This document shows, piece after piece, positions 1 through 9,417 of a stretch of DNA of 64,000 nt (position 1 is the stretch's first letter; each line of letters starts with the position of its first letter). The notes beneath the pieces were generated by a model that was not told the origin of the DNA, searched no databases, and saw only the letters and a program-made list of their open reading frames with translations. This stretch comes from Phenylobacterium sp. (GTDB taxonomy: Bacteria > Pseudomonadota > Alphaproteobacteria > Caulobacterales > Caulobacteraceae), in contig NZ_JAHBYD010000002.1 in the NCBI RefSeq assembly GCF_019636135.1, forward strand, positions 204,798 to 268,797. Reading direction: 5' to 3'. Position numbers and translations under genes: made by a program.

Positions 1-509
1 CCATGAGCCACGGCGAGGGCTGGAGCTTCCTGCTGCTCGGCGTCTACCTGGAGCGGGCGCAACTGATCGGCGCGCTGCTGGAGGTGGTGTTCGGCGAGGG
101 GCGGCGCCGGCGGCCGATCTCGGACCACTTCGCGCTCACGAACGTGCTGCGCATGGGCTGCGCGCTGGAGCCGTACCTGCGGGTCTACACCGCCGAGATG
201 CAGCCGCGCTTCATCCTGCAGTTCCTGACGCTGGACGAGGACTTCCCGCGCTCGATCCGCTTCTGCACCGACCAGATCGAGCAGCACCTCTCGGCCATCA
301 TCCGCCACGCGGGCCTGGCCGGCCGCGTCGGGCCCGACCGGCTGGCGGGGCGGCTGCGCGCGCGCCTGCAATACGCCGACATGACCGACCTGGAGAACGA
401 GGGCGCCAGCGCCTTCCTCAAGACCGTGCTGGACGAGTGCTCGGCGATCCACCGCAGCCTCTACGACGCCTTCGTGGCCTATCCGCTCGAAGACCGGCTT
501 CCGGCCTAG
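1..509 (+). CDS. Alpha-E domain protein, C-terminal part (5' truncated by window edge)
   Basis: The open frame runs from the window edge to a TAG at 507-509. The first in-frame ATG (position 3) is probably internal, because alpha-E proteins are about 300 residues long and only about 168 are visible. The residues after it, with the pattern W-x-F-L-x-L-G-x-Y-L-E-R-A, match the repeated helical motif of the alpha-E family. Alpha-E proteins are usually encoded with a circularly permuted ATP-grasp protein and a transglutaminase-like protein, which are thought to act together in an uncharacterised peptide or amide-bond pathway. The transglutaminase partner follows 12 nt downstream here, so an operon is likely; any ATP-grasp gene would lie upstream of the window. 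The biochemical role is unknown. Confidence 0.8.
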   Translation, partial: MSHGEGWSFLLLGVYLERAQLIGALLEVVFGEGRRRRPISDHFALTNVLRMGCALEPYLRVYTAEMQPRFILQFLTLDEDFPRSIRFCTDQIEQHLSAIIRHAGLAGRVGPDRLAGRLRARLQYADMTDLENEGASAFLKTVLDECSAIHRSLYDAFVAYPLEDRLPA

Positions 510-521
510 GGAGAGACCGAC

Positions 522-1511
522 CTGCTCCTCGAGATCCGCCACGTCACCCAGTACCGCTACGCCTCTCCCGTGCGCGAGAGCGTCATGGAGGTGTGGATGC
601 AGCCGCAGCGGTCGGCGCGCCAGCGGCTGGTCAGCTTCGACCTGGAGATCGACCCGCCGACCCAGGTGTTCAGCTATGCCGACAGCTTCGGCAACGCCGT
701 CTACCACTTCGACGTGCCGCAGCCGCACGACCGGCTGACGATCACGGCGCGCTCGGCGGTGGAGAGCCAGCCGCCCTCCCCGCTGCCCGACAGCCTGGAC
801 ATGGGCGAATGGGACCGGCTGCGCTCGGAGTTCCTGCGCGGCGAGAACTTCGACTTCCTGCACCCGCACGGCTTCGCCCGCGAGACCGAGGCGCTGCGCG
901 TCTACGAGCAGGACCACGACATCGCCGCGCTGCGGCGGCGCGACCCGCTGACGGCCGTGCGCGAGCTGAACAGGACCATCTACGGGAGCTTCGGCTACGA
1001 GGCCGGCGTCACCCGCGCCGACAGCCCCATCGACGACGTGCTGAAAGCCCGCAAGGGCGTCTGCCAGGACTTCGTGCATGTGATGGTGGCGATCCTGCGC
1101 TCGTGGGGCATCCCGGCGCGCTACGTCTCGGGCTACCTGTTCAACGACAAGAAGCACGGCGACCGCTCGGACCCCGACGCGACGCACGCGTGGGTGGAGG
1201 TGTTCCTGCCCAGCCTGCGCTGGATCGGCTTCGACCCGACCAACAACTCCGAGGCCACCGAGCGCCACATCGCCTGCGCCATCGGCCGCGACTATTCCGA
1301 CGTGCCGCCGTCGCGGGGCGTCTACAAGGGCGACTCCGAGAGCGTGCTGGCCGTGGGCGTGCGGGTGAGCAAGGCGCGCGCGGCCCTCGCCGAGCCGGAG
1401 TTCCTGCGCGTGTCGCGGCCCGCGGCCCGCACCGGCGGCCCGCGCCGCGCGCAGGGCGGATCGACCGCCCACGAACAGCAGCGCCTGCACCAGATGCAGC
1501 AACAGCAGTGA
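522..1511 (+). CDS. Transglutaminase-like cysteine peptidase family protein
   Basis: The protein has about 329 residues, with a transglutaminase N-terminal beta region followed by a transglutaminase core. A papain-like triad is visible: Cys about 181 in GVCQDFVH, His about 222 in THAWVEV and Asp about 238 in FDPTNN. The family often accompanies alpha-E proteins and is presumed to cut or form amide bonds; no substrate is known. Start choice is the odd point. The first ATG/GTG/TTG codon in this frame is GTG at 570, but the usual family opening (hydrophobic residues, then I-R-H-x-T-x-Y-R-Y) is encoded from 522. A CTG at 522 preceded by AGGGAGAG at about 508-515 is the best fit. The C-terminal tail is Gln/His-rich. 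Confidence 0.85.
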   Translation: MLLEIRHVTQYRYASPVRESVMEVWMQPQRSARQRLVSFDLEIDPPTQVFSYADSFGNAVYHFDVPQPHDRLTITARSAVESQPPSPLPDSLDMGEWDRLRSEFLRGENFDFLHPHGFARETEALRVYEQDHDIAALRRRDPLTAVRELNRTIYGSFGYEAGVTRADSPIDDVLKARKGVCQDFVHVMVAILRSWGIPARYVSGYLFNDKKHGDRSDPDATHAWVEVFLPSLRWIGFDPTNNSEATERHIACAIGRDYSDVPPSRGVYKGDSESVLAVGVRVSKARAALAEPEFLRVSRPAARTGGPRRAQGGSTAHEQQRLHQMQQQQ

Positions 1512-1512
1512 T

Positions 1513-1537
1513 TTCCCTCCCCTTCATGGGGAGGGAA
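1513..1537. terminator. Inverted repeat just after the transglutaminase stop, possible terminator
   Basis: A perfect 10-bp stem (TTCCCTCCCC and its complement) closes a five-base TTCAT loop, two bases after the stop codon. There is no U-tract on either strand, so intrinsic termination is uncertain; it may instead be a short dispersed palindrome. Between it and the next repeat (1538-1734) no convincing gene is seen. Confidence 0.45.
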
Positions 1538-1734
1538 CTGCGGCGGGAGAGCGCTCTTGCGACGACGCTCTGGCCCGCCGTCCAGGACGGGGCCCGTGAT
1601 GGGCGCGCCGGTGGGCCGTCGTAGCCCGCCGCAGCAATGCGGAAGATAGCCAGGCGCGGCGGCGTTCGCGAGGGGCGAACAGCGGCGAGGAAGGCGCGAC
1701 GATCGGTTCGCTCGAGCCTGCCGCCCCCTCTCCT

Positions 1735-1867
1735 TGAACGTCATCCCCCGGCTTGTCCGGGGGATCCATTGATCGTCGGCGTGGCCGGTTGCGCGCGGCG
1801 CCGACGCGCCCGCTTCTGCGCGGCACAGCCCAGTGGATCCCCCGGACAAGCCGGGGGATGACGTTCA
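1735..1867. repeat. Inverted pair of 34-bp extragenic palindromes (REP/REPIN-like)
   Basis: Bases 1735-1768 and 1834-1867 are perfect 34-bp reverse complements of each other, separated by 65 bp. Each arm itself contains a hairpin, CCCCCGG-CTTGT-CCGGGGG. The spacer carries a smaller inner inverted repeat (CGTCGGCG at 1775-1782 with CGCCGACG at 1799-1806). The arrangement of two REP-like units in inverted orientation resembles a REPIN or BIME. It ends 15 bp before the phoU stop codon, so it may also stabilise or terminate the pst transcript. The whole gene-free stretch 1512-1881 otherwise holds no recognisable gene. Confidence 0.8.
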
Positions 1868-1881
1868 CAAAGAGGGTGGGT

Positions 1882-2559
1882 CTACAGCTTCGGCCGGTCT
1901 TCCAGCTCGCGGCCGGTGATCTGGTAGTGGACCAGTTCGGCGATGTTGGTGGCGTGGTCGCCGATGCGCTCCAGGTTCTTGGCGATGAACAGGAGGTGCG
2001 CCCAGTCTCCCGCGGTCTGGGCGGCGGACTTCTTGCCGTCCAGGCTGGCGATGATCCCGGCCAGCACCTGCTCGTGGCGCTCGTCGATCTCGGTGTCCTT
2101 CAGCCAGACGGCGTAGGCGCCCTGCGCGTCGCCGTTGCGGAAGGCGCCCACCACGGCGGCCAGGCGGTCGGCGGAGAGCCGGCCCAGCTCGGCGATCGGC
2201 TCGGCCACATCGGGCGAGGTCGCCGCGTCCATGCGGATCACGCGCTTGGCGATGTTCTTGCCGAGGTCGCCGCAGCGTTCGAGCTGCATGGAGATCTTCA
2301 TCGCCGCGATCGGGCGGCGCAGGTCGTCGGCCATCGGCTGGCGCAGCGCGATGAACCGCACGGCGGCCTTCTCGATCTCGCTGTCCTGGATGTCGAGGGC
2401 GTCGTCGCCACGCACCACCTTGGCCGCGAGGTCGAGGTCATGGCCAAGGAACGCATCGAGCGACGCGCGCACCTGGCTGACCGCCAGGTCGCCCATGGCG
2501 GCGATGCCGTGGGTCAAGCCGCCGAGATCGGCGTCGACCGCCTTCAAGGTATGGTCCAT
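1882..2559 (-). CDS. phoU: Phosphate transport system regulatory protein PhoU (copy 1)
   Basis: The 225-residue protein has two three-helix PhoU repeats, each with the conserved E-R-(C/I)-G-D segment (MQLERCGDLGKNIAKR and KNLERIGDHATNIAE), which bind metal clusters in known PhoU structures. PhoU signals between the Pst transporter and the PhoR/PhoB system to shut off the Pho regulon when phosphate is plentiful. It is the last gene of pstS-pstC-pstA-pstB-phoU. Its ribosome-binding site AGGAGG overlaps the pstB stop codon, so translation is probably coupled. A second PhoU is encoded at 12799-13497. Confidence 0.95.
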   Translation of the reverse strand: MDHTLKAVDADLGGLTHGIAAMGDLAVSQVRASLDAFLGHDLDLAAKVVRGDDALDIQDSEIEKAAVRFIALRQPMADDLRRPIAAMKISMQLERCGDLGKNIAKRVIRMDAATSPDVAEPIAELGRLSADRLAAVVGAFRNGDAQGAYAVWLKDTEIDERHEQVLAGIIASLDGKKSAAQTAGDWAHLLFIAKNLERIGDHATNIAELVHYQITGRELEDRPKL

Positions 2560-2568
2560 CGCGGCCTC

Positions 2569-3374
<806 letters not shown>

Positions 3375-3378
<4 letters not shown>

Positions 3379-4250
3379 GCGGAGGCCTTTTCCCGGGCAA
3401 GGATGCGCGCCACGACCGTGACCGACAGCACGGTGACGGCGATCAGAAGGGCGCCCGCCCACGCCAGGCGGCGCCAGTCGTCGTAGGCGGAGAGCGCGAA
3501 GTTGAAGATCACCACCGGCAGGTTCGCCGTGGGCTTGGTCATGTCGAAGCTGAGGAACTGGTTGTTCAGCGACGTGAACAGCAGCGGCGCCGTCTCGCCC
3601 GAGATGCGGGCGAAGGCCAGCAGCGCGCCGGTCAGCATGCCGCCGCGGGCCGACTTCCAGATCACGTCGAAGATGGTCTTCCAGACCGGCGCGCCGAGGG
3701 CGACGGAGGCTTCGCGCAACGCCGTGGGCTGGAGCTTCAGCACGTCCTCGGTCGTCCGCGTGATGACCGGCGCGGCGATCAGCGCCAGGGCGACCGCGCC
3801 GGCGAAGCCCGAGAAGCCCTTCAGGGGGGCGACCAGGATCTCGTAGATGAACAGGCCGACCAGGATCGAAGGCGCCGAGAGCAGCACGTCGTTCAGGAAG
3901 CGGATCACCTTCCCGTAGTGGCTCTCGCGGGCGTACTCCGAGAGCCAGGTGCCGGCCAGGAAGCCGATGAGCACAGCGCCGATCATGGCTGCCACGCACA
4001 TCATCAGCGAGCCCACGATGGCGTTCAGCAGGCCGCCTTCCGAGCCGGGCGCCGGCGTCGACCTGGTGAAGAGGTTCGGGTCCAGCCCGCCGCCGCCGGG
4101 CTTCAGGAAGCCGCCGATCCCCTGCTGCAGCAGCGACCAGAGGATGGCGGCGAGCGCCACGATGGCGACCAGGGTCGCGATCCAGCAGAAGGCGAGGAAG
4201 GCGCCTTCGCCGAGGCGGCGGGACAGGCGGGGCGCGGCGACTGCGGTCAT
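3375..4250 (-). CDS. pstA: Phosphate ABC transporter permease PstA
   Basis: The 291-residue membrane protein has about six hydrophobic helices and the binding-protein-dependent permease loop ([22 protein letters not shown]), which docks onto PstB. It forms the transmembrane channel with PstC. A Gly/Pro-rich periplasmic insert follows the first helix (about residues 45-70), as is usual in PstA. The ATG at 4250 overlaps the pstC stop (ATGA), and its own stop overlaps pstB, so the operon is translationally coupled. Confidence 0.96.
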
Positions 4251-5221
4251 AGGTTGGCCTGCCGTCCGATCAGCAGCCGGGCGAGCGCCAGGACCGTGAA
4301 GGTGATGATGAAGAGCACCAGGCCCAGCGCGATCAGCGAGGCCGAGTGCAGCCCCGGCGGGGCTTCGGCGAACTCGTTGGCGATGGTCGAGGCGATGGTC
4401 GAGCCGGACGCGAAGATCGAGGTCGGGAAGCCGTGGGCGTTGCCGATGATGAAGGTCACGGCCATCGTCTCGCCGAGCGCGCGGCCCAGGCCCAGCATGA
4501 CCGCGCCGATCGCGCCGGTCCGGATGTAGGGCAGGCTCACCTTGCGGATCACCTCGAAGGTGGTGGAGCCCAGGCCGTAGGCGCTCTCGCGCACCTGCGG
4601 CGGAATGGTGAGCAGGAGCTCGCGCATGGTCGCCGCGATGAACGGCAGGATCATGATCGCCAGGATGATCGAGGCGGTGAGGATGCCCGCGCCGTTGGGC
4701 ACGCCCGCCGTGATCGTCTCCCAGAGGCTGCCGGGCTCGGCCGACATCATGATCGGCATCTGCACGCGCCTGGCGAACCAGGGGGCGAAGACGAAGAGGC
4801 CCCACATGCCGTAGACGATCGAGGGGATGCCCGCGAGCAGCTCCACCGCCGTGCCGATCGGCCGGCGCAGGACCGGCGGGCAGAGCTCGACCAGGAAGAT
4901 CGCGATCCCGAAGGACAGCGGGAGCGCGAAGAGCAGCGCCAGCGCCGACGAGATCAGCGTGCCGGCGATGGCGCCCGACGCGCCGAAGATCTCCTGGACC
5001 GGGTCCCACTCGGCGCTGGTGAAGAAGCCCGGGCCGAACCGGGCGAAGGCCGGCCAGCCGCCGATCACCAGCGAGACGACGATCCCGCCCAGCGCGAGCA
5101 GCAGGAAGGTCGCCGCCCCGAAGCAGAGGACCTCGAAGACGCGGTCGAAGCCCGCGCCCTCGGCCGACCGCGCGCGCGGCGCGGCGGGGACGGCCGGAGG
5201 CGTGTCGGCCGCTGCGGTCAT
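4247..5221 (-). CDS. pstC: Phosphate ABC transporter permease PstC
   Basis: The protein has 324 residues and about six membrane helices. The permease EAA-type loop is seen as [21 protein letters not shown], and the [11 protein letters not shown] segment is highly characteristic of PstC. It pairs with PstA. The ATG at 5221 overlaps the pstS stop codon by 4 nt, which is tighter than the usual pstS-pstC arrangement, where a gap lets the binding protein be made in excess. Confidence 0.96.
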   Translation of the reverse strand: MTAAADTPPAVPAAPRARSAEGAGFDRVFEVLCFGAATFLLLALGGIVVSLVIGGWPAFARFGPGFFTSAEWDPVQEIFGASGAIAGTLISSALALLFALPLSFGIAIFLVELCPPVLRRPIGTAVELLAGIPSIVYGMWGLFVFAPWFARRVQMPIMMSAEPGSLWETITAGVPNGAGILTASIILAIMILPFIAATMRELLLTIPPQVRESAYGLGSTTFEVIRKVSLPYIRTGAIGAVMLGLGRALGETMAVTFIIGNAHGFPTSIFASGSTIASTIANEFAEAPPGLHSASLIALGLVLFIITFTVLALARLLIGRQANL

Positions 5222-6288
5222 CGGGCGGCCGGGGTGAAGACCGGCTTGCCGTCCGGCCCCACGACCGCCGACCAGCTCGCGCGGACCTGGGCCTTCAGCG
5301 CGGCCGGCAGCGGGACGTAGGCCAGCTCGTCCGCGGCGGCGTCGCCCTTGGCGTAGGCCCAGTCGTAGAAGCTCAGCACCGCCCTGCCCTTGGCCGCGTC
5401 GGCCTGGGACTTGTGCAGCAGGATGAAGGTGGCGCCGGTGATCGGCCAGGCGTTGGCGCCCGGCTGGTCGATCAACACGAGGTAGAAGCCGGGGGCCTTC
5501 GTCCAGTCGGCGCTGGCGGCGGCCGCAGCGAAGGTCTCGGCGTTCGGGGCCACGAAGGTCCCGGCCGCGTTCCGCAGGCTGGCCGTGGTCATGCCGTTCA
5601 CATGGGCGAAGGCGTACTCGACGTAGCCGATGGCGCCCGGCGTCTGCTTGACGTAGCCGGCGACGCCGTCGTTGCCCTTGCCGCCCTGCCCGGCCGGCCA
5701 GGCGACCGCATCGCTGGCGCCGACCTTGGCCCACTGCGGGGCGACGGCGGTCAGGTAGCTGGTGAAGAGGAAGCTGGTGCCCGAGCCGTCCGAGCGGTGG
5801 ACGACGGTGATGGGCAGGTTCGGCAGCGTCACGCCGGCATTGGCCGCGGCGAGCGCCGGGTCGTTCCACTTCCTGACCTTGCCCAGGTAGATGTCGGCCA
5901 GCAGCGGGCCGGTCAGCTTGAGCTGGCCGGCCTGGACGCCCGGCAGGTTCACCACCGGGACGACGCCGCCGATCACGGCGGGGAACTGGGCCAGGCCGTC
6001 GGCGTCGAGTTCCTCGGGCTTCAGGGGCTTGTCGCTGGCGCCGAAGTCGACGGTGCGGGCCTTGATCTGCTTGATGCCGCCGCCTGAGCCGATGGCCTGG
6101 TAGTTGAGCGTCAGGCCGGTGTCGGCCTTCTGCGCCTCGGCCCACTTGGCGTAGAGCGGCGCGGGGAAGGTGGCGCCGGCGCCGGTGAGCTGGACGCCCG
6201 AGGGCTTTGCGTCGCCCGCCTTCTCCGATTGGCCGCAGGCGCTCAGCGCGAGGCAGGCCGCGAGGCCGGTGACGATTCTGCGAAGCAC
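5218..6288 (-). CDS. pstS: Phosphate-binding lipoprotein PstS (copy 1)
   Basis: This is the periplasmic phosphate-binding component of the Pst system. The N-terminus is a lipoprotein signal with lipobox L-S-A-C (about residues 15-18), so the mature protein should be membrane-anchored. PstS hallmarks include GAGATFPAPLY, YQAIGSGGGI, VDFGASDKPL and VVHRSDGSGTSFLFTSYL (phosphate-contacting Ser/Asp/Arg). The start is set at GTG 6288 because GGGGAG lies 7 nt upstream; an in-frame GTG at 6303 would add five residues and lose that site. A four-repeat Pho box lies about 50 nt upstream. It is closely similar to the second PstS at 8163-9200. Confidence 0.95.
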   Translation of the reverse strand: MLRRIVTGLAACLALSACGQSEKAGDAKPSGVQLTGAGATFPAPLYAKWAEAQKADTGLTLNYQAIGSGGGIKQIKARTVDFGASDKPLKPEELDADGLAQFPAVIGGVVPVVNLPGVQAGQLKLTGPLLADIYLGKVRKWNDPALAAANAGVTLPNLPITVVHRSDGSGTSFLFTSYLTAVAPQWAKVGASDAVAWPAGQGGKGNDGVAGYVKQTPGAIGYVEYAFAHVNGMTTASLRNAAGTFVAPNAETFAAAAASADWTKAPGFYLVLIDQPGANAWPITGATFILLHKSQADAAKGRAVLSFYDWAYAKGDAAADELAYVPLPAALKAQVRASWSAVVGPDGKPVFTPAAR

Positions 6289-6338
6289 GTTGGAACTCCC
6301 CACCGAGGGTGATTGTGGGTTCGCTCTACGCGGGCCGC

Positions 6339-6378
6339 GCGACGGTTCGCCGAAGGTTTTGCGACAGTTCGATGACGG
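6339..6378 (-). promoter_or_regulatory. Pho box array upstream of pstS1
   Basis: Read on the minus strand, four 7-mers occur with exact 4-nt spacers: CCGTCAT, CTGTCGC, CCTTCGG and CCGTCGC. An 11-bp period of CTGTCAT-like repeats is the known architecture of PhoB binding sites. The array ends about 50 nt before the pstS1 start. It lies between divergent pstS1 and the DUF47/pit genes, so it could influence both. Confidence 0.8.
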
Positions 6379-6442
6379 CTGGTGCGGATCGCGCTAAGAG
6401 CGCCCGGCGGCCCCGCGTCGACGCCAGAAATAGAGGTTTCCC

Positions 6443-7084
6443 GTGAACTGGTTCCAGGCCCTCATGCCCAAGGAGGGTCGGTTCTTCGACCTGTTCGAGC
6501 AGCACGCCGCGACGCTGTGCGCGGGCGCGCAGTCGCTCCACAAGCTGCTGGAGGGCGGGCCCGAGACGCCGGCCCACTGCGCCGCGGTGGCGCAGCACGA
6601 GGACGCCGCCGACCAGGTCGCGCGAGAGGTGATGCTGATGGTCCGGCGCACCTTCATCACGCCGTTCGACCGGGCCGACATCATCGACCTGATCAGCTCG
6701 ATGGACGACGCCATCGACCAGATGCACAAGACCGCCAAGGCGACGAACCTGTTCGAGCAGACCACCTTCCAGCCGCACATGCTGCAACTGGGCGAGCTGA
6801 TCGAGCGGACGGCGAAGCTCACGGCCGAGGCCGTGCCGCTGCTGCGGTCCATGCGGGGCAACGCCGACCGGCTGAACGAGATCACCGAGGAGGTGAAGCG
6901 GCTCGAGGAGGAGAGCGACCACCTCTACGACGCCGGCATCGCCGCGCTCTACAAGGACATCGGCCGGAAGGACCCCATGGCCTACATCGTGGGGGCCGAG
7001 ATCTACGATCACCTGGAGAAGGTGGTCGACCGCTTCGAGGACGTGGCCAACCGGATCAGCGGCGTGCTGATCGAGCATCTCTAG
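6443..7084 (+). CDS. DUF47 (PhoU-like) family protein, Pit accessory
   Basis: The 213-residue all-helical protein belongs to the DUF47/PhoU-like family (opening N-W-F-Q-A-L-M-P-K-E-G-R-F-F-D-L-F, with repeated E/D-rich helices). Members encoded directly before pit genes are thought to regulate or assist the low-affinity phosphate transporter. The start is GTG at 6443 with AGAGG about 7 nt upstream. The stop is 9 nt from the pit start, so the two genes form an operon. It is transcribed away from pstS1; whether the Pho array at 6339-6378 acts on it is unclear. Confidence 0.9.
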   Translation: MNWFQALMPKEGRFFDLFEQHAATLCAGAQSLHKLLEGGPETPAHCAAVAQHEDAADQVAREVMLMVRRTFITPFDRADIIDLISSMDDAIDQMHKTAKATNLFEQTTFQPHMLQLGELIERTAKLTAEAVPLLRSMRGNADRLNEITEEVKRLEEESDHLYDAGIAALYKDIGRKDPMAYIVGAEIYDHLEKVVDRFEDVANRISGVLIEHL

Positions 7085-7093
7085 GCGCGTCGC

Positions 7094-8107
7094 ATGGACC
7101 TCGGCGGAGCGGGCCTGCTCCTCATCTCGCTGGTCGGCGTGGCGCTGCTGTTCGACTTCCTGAACGGCCTGCACGACGCGGCGAACTCGATCGCGACGGT
7201 GGTTTCGACGCGGGTGCTGTCGCCGCGCGTGGCCGTGGCCTGGGCGGCGTTCTTCAACTTCATCGCCTTCCTGTTCTTCGGCCTGCACGTGGCCACGACG
7301 GTGGGCAAGGGGATCATCGCCGCCGACATCGTCTCGGACGCGGTGATCTTCGGCGCCCTGGGCGGCGCGATAAGCTGGAACATCATCACCTGGCTGGCCG
7401 GCATCCCGTCGTCGTCGTCCCACGCGCTGATCGGCGGGCTGCTGGGCGCGGGGATGACCAAGGCGGGCTTCGAGGGCGTCGTCTGGTCGGGCGTGCTGAA
7501 GACCATGGCCGGGATCGTGGTCTCGCCCTCGCTGGGCTTCGTCCTGGCCCTGGTGCTGGTCTTCATCGTGTCATGGGTGTTCGTGAAGGTGACGCCCGCG
7601 TTCGCCGACGCCACGTTCCGCAAGCTGCAACTCTTCTCGGCCGCCCTGTTCTCGCTGGGTCACGGCGGCAACGACGCGCAGAAGACGATGGGGATCATCG
7701 CCGTCCTGCTCTATTCGCACGGCCTGCTGGGCGGGGAGTTCCACGTGCCGTTCTGGGTGGTGATCACCTGCCAGGCGGCGCTGGGGCTGGGCACGCTCCT
7801 GGGCGGCTGGCGTATCGTCCACACGATGGGCTCGAAGATCACGCGGCTGTCGCCGCAGCAGGGCTTCTGCGCCGAGACCGGCGGGGCGATCACCATCTTC
7901 CTGGCCACCCACATCGGCGTGCCGATCTCGACGACGCACACCATCACCGGCGCCATCGTCGGCGTCGGCGCCTCGCGGCGGATGTCGGCGGTGCGCTGGG
8001 GCGTGGCGGGCCGCATCGTCTGGGCCTGGATCATCACCCTGCCCGCTTCGGGCGTGATCGCGGCGGGCTTCTACCTGCTGGCCCGGCTGCTGGACCGGAC
8101 GTTCTGA
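7094..8107 (+). CDS. pit: Low-affinity inorganic phosphate transporter (Pit family)
   Basis: The 337-residue polytopic inner-membrane protein carries the two inverted PiT signature segments: NGLHDAANSIATVVSTR near the N-terminus and GHGGNDAQKTMG in the second half. Other family motifs are GIPSSSSHALIGG and GVPISTTHTITGAI. It imports metal-phosphate using the proton gradient. It is co-transcribed with the upstream DUF47 protein and sits as a plus-strand island between two minus-strand pstS genes. Several Pit proteins act at high phosphate and are replaced by Pst on starvation; regulation here is not evident. Confidence 0.95.
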   Translation: MDLGGAGLLLISLVGVALLFDFLNGLHDAANSIATVVSTRVLSPRVAVAWAAFFNFIAFLFFGLHVATTVGKGIIAADIVSDAVIFGALGGAISWNIITWLAGIPSSSSHALIGGLLGAGMTKAGFEGVVWSGVLKTMAGIVVSPSLGFVLALVLVFIVSWVFVKVTPAFADATFRKLQLFSAALFSLGHGGNDAQKTMGIIAVLLYSHGLLGGEFHVPFWVVITCQAALGLGTLLGGWRIVHTMGSKITRLSPQQGFCAETGGAITIFLATHIGVPISTTHTITGAIVGVGASRRMSAVRWGVAGRIVWAWIITLPASGVIAAGFYLLARLLDRTF

Positions 8108-8162
8108 ACGCAGACGGCCGGCGCGCGGCCGGCCGTCACGTCGGTTTCCGGAAGGTCCGGGC

Positions 8163-9200
8163 TCAGCGATAGACCGGCTTGCCGTCCGGCCCCACGACCT
8201 TGGCCCACGACTTGCGGACCATGTCCTTCACCGCGGCCGGCATCGGCAGGTAGTCGAGCTGGCCGGCGGCGGCGTCGCCGTTCCTGTAGGCCCAGTCGAA
8301 GAAGGCCAGGACCTCGCGGCCCTTGGCGGCGTCTTCCTGCCTGTTGCGCACCAGGATGAAGGTGGCGCCCGTGATCGGCCAGGCCTCGGCGCCCGGCTGG
8401 TCCAGCAGCAGCAGGTAGAATCCCGGCGCCTTGCCCCAGTTGGCGTTGGCGGCGGCGGCCGAGAAGTTGGCGGCGGCCGGGGCCACGTACTTGCCGGCCT
8501 TGTTCTGCAGCAGGGTGTAGGTCAGGCCGTTCTGCTTGGCGTAGGCGTACTCGACATAGCCGATCGCGCCCGGCGTCTGCTTCACGTAGGCCGCGACGCC
8601 GTCGTTGCCCTTGCCGCCCAGGCCCGTCGGCCACTTCACCGCGTCGTTCGCGCCGACCTCGGAGGCCCAGCGCGGGGCCTTCATCGACAGGTACGAGGTG
8701 AAGAGGAAGGTGGTGCCCGACCCGTCCGAGCGGTGGACGACGGTGATCGGCAGGTTCGGCAGCGTGACGCCGGGGTTGTACCTGGCAATCAGCGGGTCGT
8801 TCCAATTCTTCAGCACGCCGCGGAAGATGTCGGCCGTGAGCGCGCCGGTCAGCTTGACCTCACCCGACTTGACGCCCGGCAGGTTCACCACGGGCACAAC
8901 GCCGCCGATGACGGTCGGGAACATCGCGAAGCCGCCCGCGGCCAGGTCGTCCGGCTTCAGCGGCTTGTCGGTGGCGCCGAAGTCGACGGTGCCCGCGGTG
9001 ATCTGGCGGATGCCGCCGCCCGACCCGATGGCCTGGTAGTTGAGGCGGTTCTGCGTCTGGGCGCGATAGGTCTCGGCCCACTTGGCGTAGACGGGCGCCG
9101 GAAAGGTCGCGCCGGCGCCCGAGATGTCGGCGGCCCGCGCGGCGCCCACGCCGGTGAGGGTGACCGCCGCCAGCATCGCGGTCAGGTAGCGTTTGAACAT
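8163..9200 (-). CDS. pstS: Phosphate-binding protein PstS (copy 2, stand-alone)
   Basis: The 345-residue PstS paralogue shares nearly all motifs with copy 1 (GAGATFPAP, YQAIGSGGGI, HRSDGSGTTFLFTSYL) and has a nearly identical C-terminal segment, VVGPDGKPV. It differs at the N-terminus: a classical cleavable signal peptide (ending A-R-A-A-D) and no lipobox, so it should be freely periplasmic or exported. It has no permease genes beside it and its own upstream Pho box (9276-9304). It may supply extra binding protein for the single PstCAB, or serve another role such as phosphate scavenging; this is inference. Confidence 0.93.
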   Translation of the reverse strand: MFKRYLTAMLAAVTLTGVGAARAADISGAGATFPAPVYAKWAETYRAQTQNRLNYQAIGSGGGIRQITAGTVDFGATDKPLKPDDLAAGGFAMFPTVIGGVVPVVNLPGVKSGEVKLTGALTADIFRGVLKNWNDPLIARYNPGVTLPNLPITVVHRSDGSGTTFLFTSYLSMKAPRWASEVGANDAVKWPTGLGGKGNDGVAAYVKQTPGAIGYVEYAYAKQNGLTYTLLQNKAGKYVAPAAANFSAAAANANWGKAPGFYLLLLDQPGAEAWPITGATFILVRNRQEDAAKGREVLAFFDWAYRNGDAAAGQLDYLPMPAAVKDMVRKSWAKVVGPDGKPVYR

Positions 9201-9275
9201 GGGACCATCCCCTGGAGTTGAGCGCGGAACGGCGCTCGGTCGGGGGTCGGTGTACGGAGCCCGCGCGAAGCTGAT

Positions 9276-9304
9276 GCGACAGCACGACGTCAGATCCGTG
9301 ACGG
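9276..9304 (-). promoter_or_regulatory. Pho box upstream of pstS2
   Basis: On the minus strand three 7-mers, CCGTCAC, CTGACGT and CTGTCGC, are separated by 4 nt each. The last repeat lies about 75 nt before the pstS2 start. This matches the 11-bp-period PhoB site layout seen at four other places in the window. Confidence 0.75.
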
Positions 9305-9310
9305 CCGCAG

Positions 9311-9350
9311 ATGTCGCAAATCCGTCGTGTGCCTTTTGCCGACTCGTCGC
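9311..9350 (+). promoter_or_regulatory. Pho box upstream of the phosphate porin gene
   Basis: On the plus strand ATGTCGC (9311-9317) and CCGTCGT (9322-9328) are separated by 4 nt. A further TCGTCGC repeat lies in phase at 9344-9350, with a degenerate unit between. It is back-to-back with the pstS2 box, so divergent PhoB-dependent promoters are likely. Confidence 0.65.
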
Positions 9351-9417
9351 AAACGGGGACTAGAGACCGCCGTCGCCGACGCCGCCACGGGCGCGGGCCT
9401 CAAGAAGGATCTCTCTC

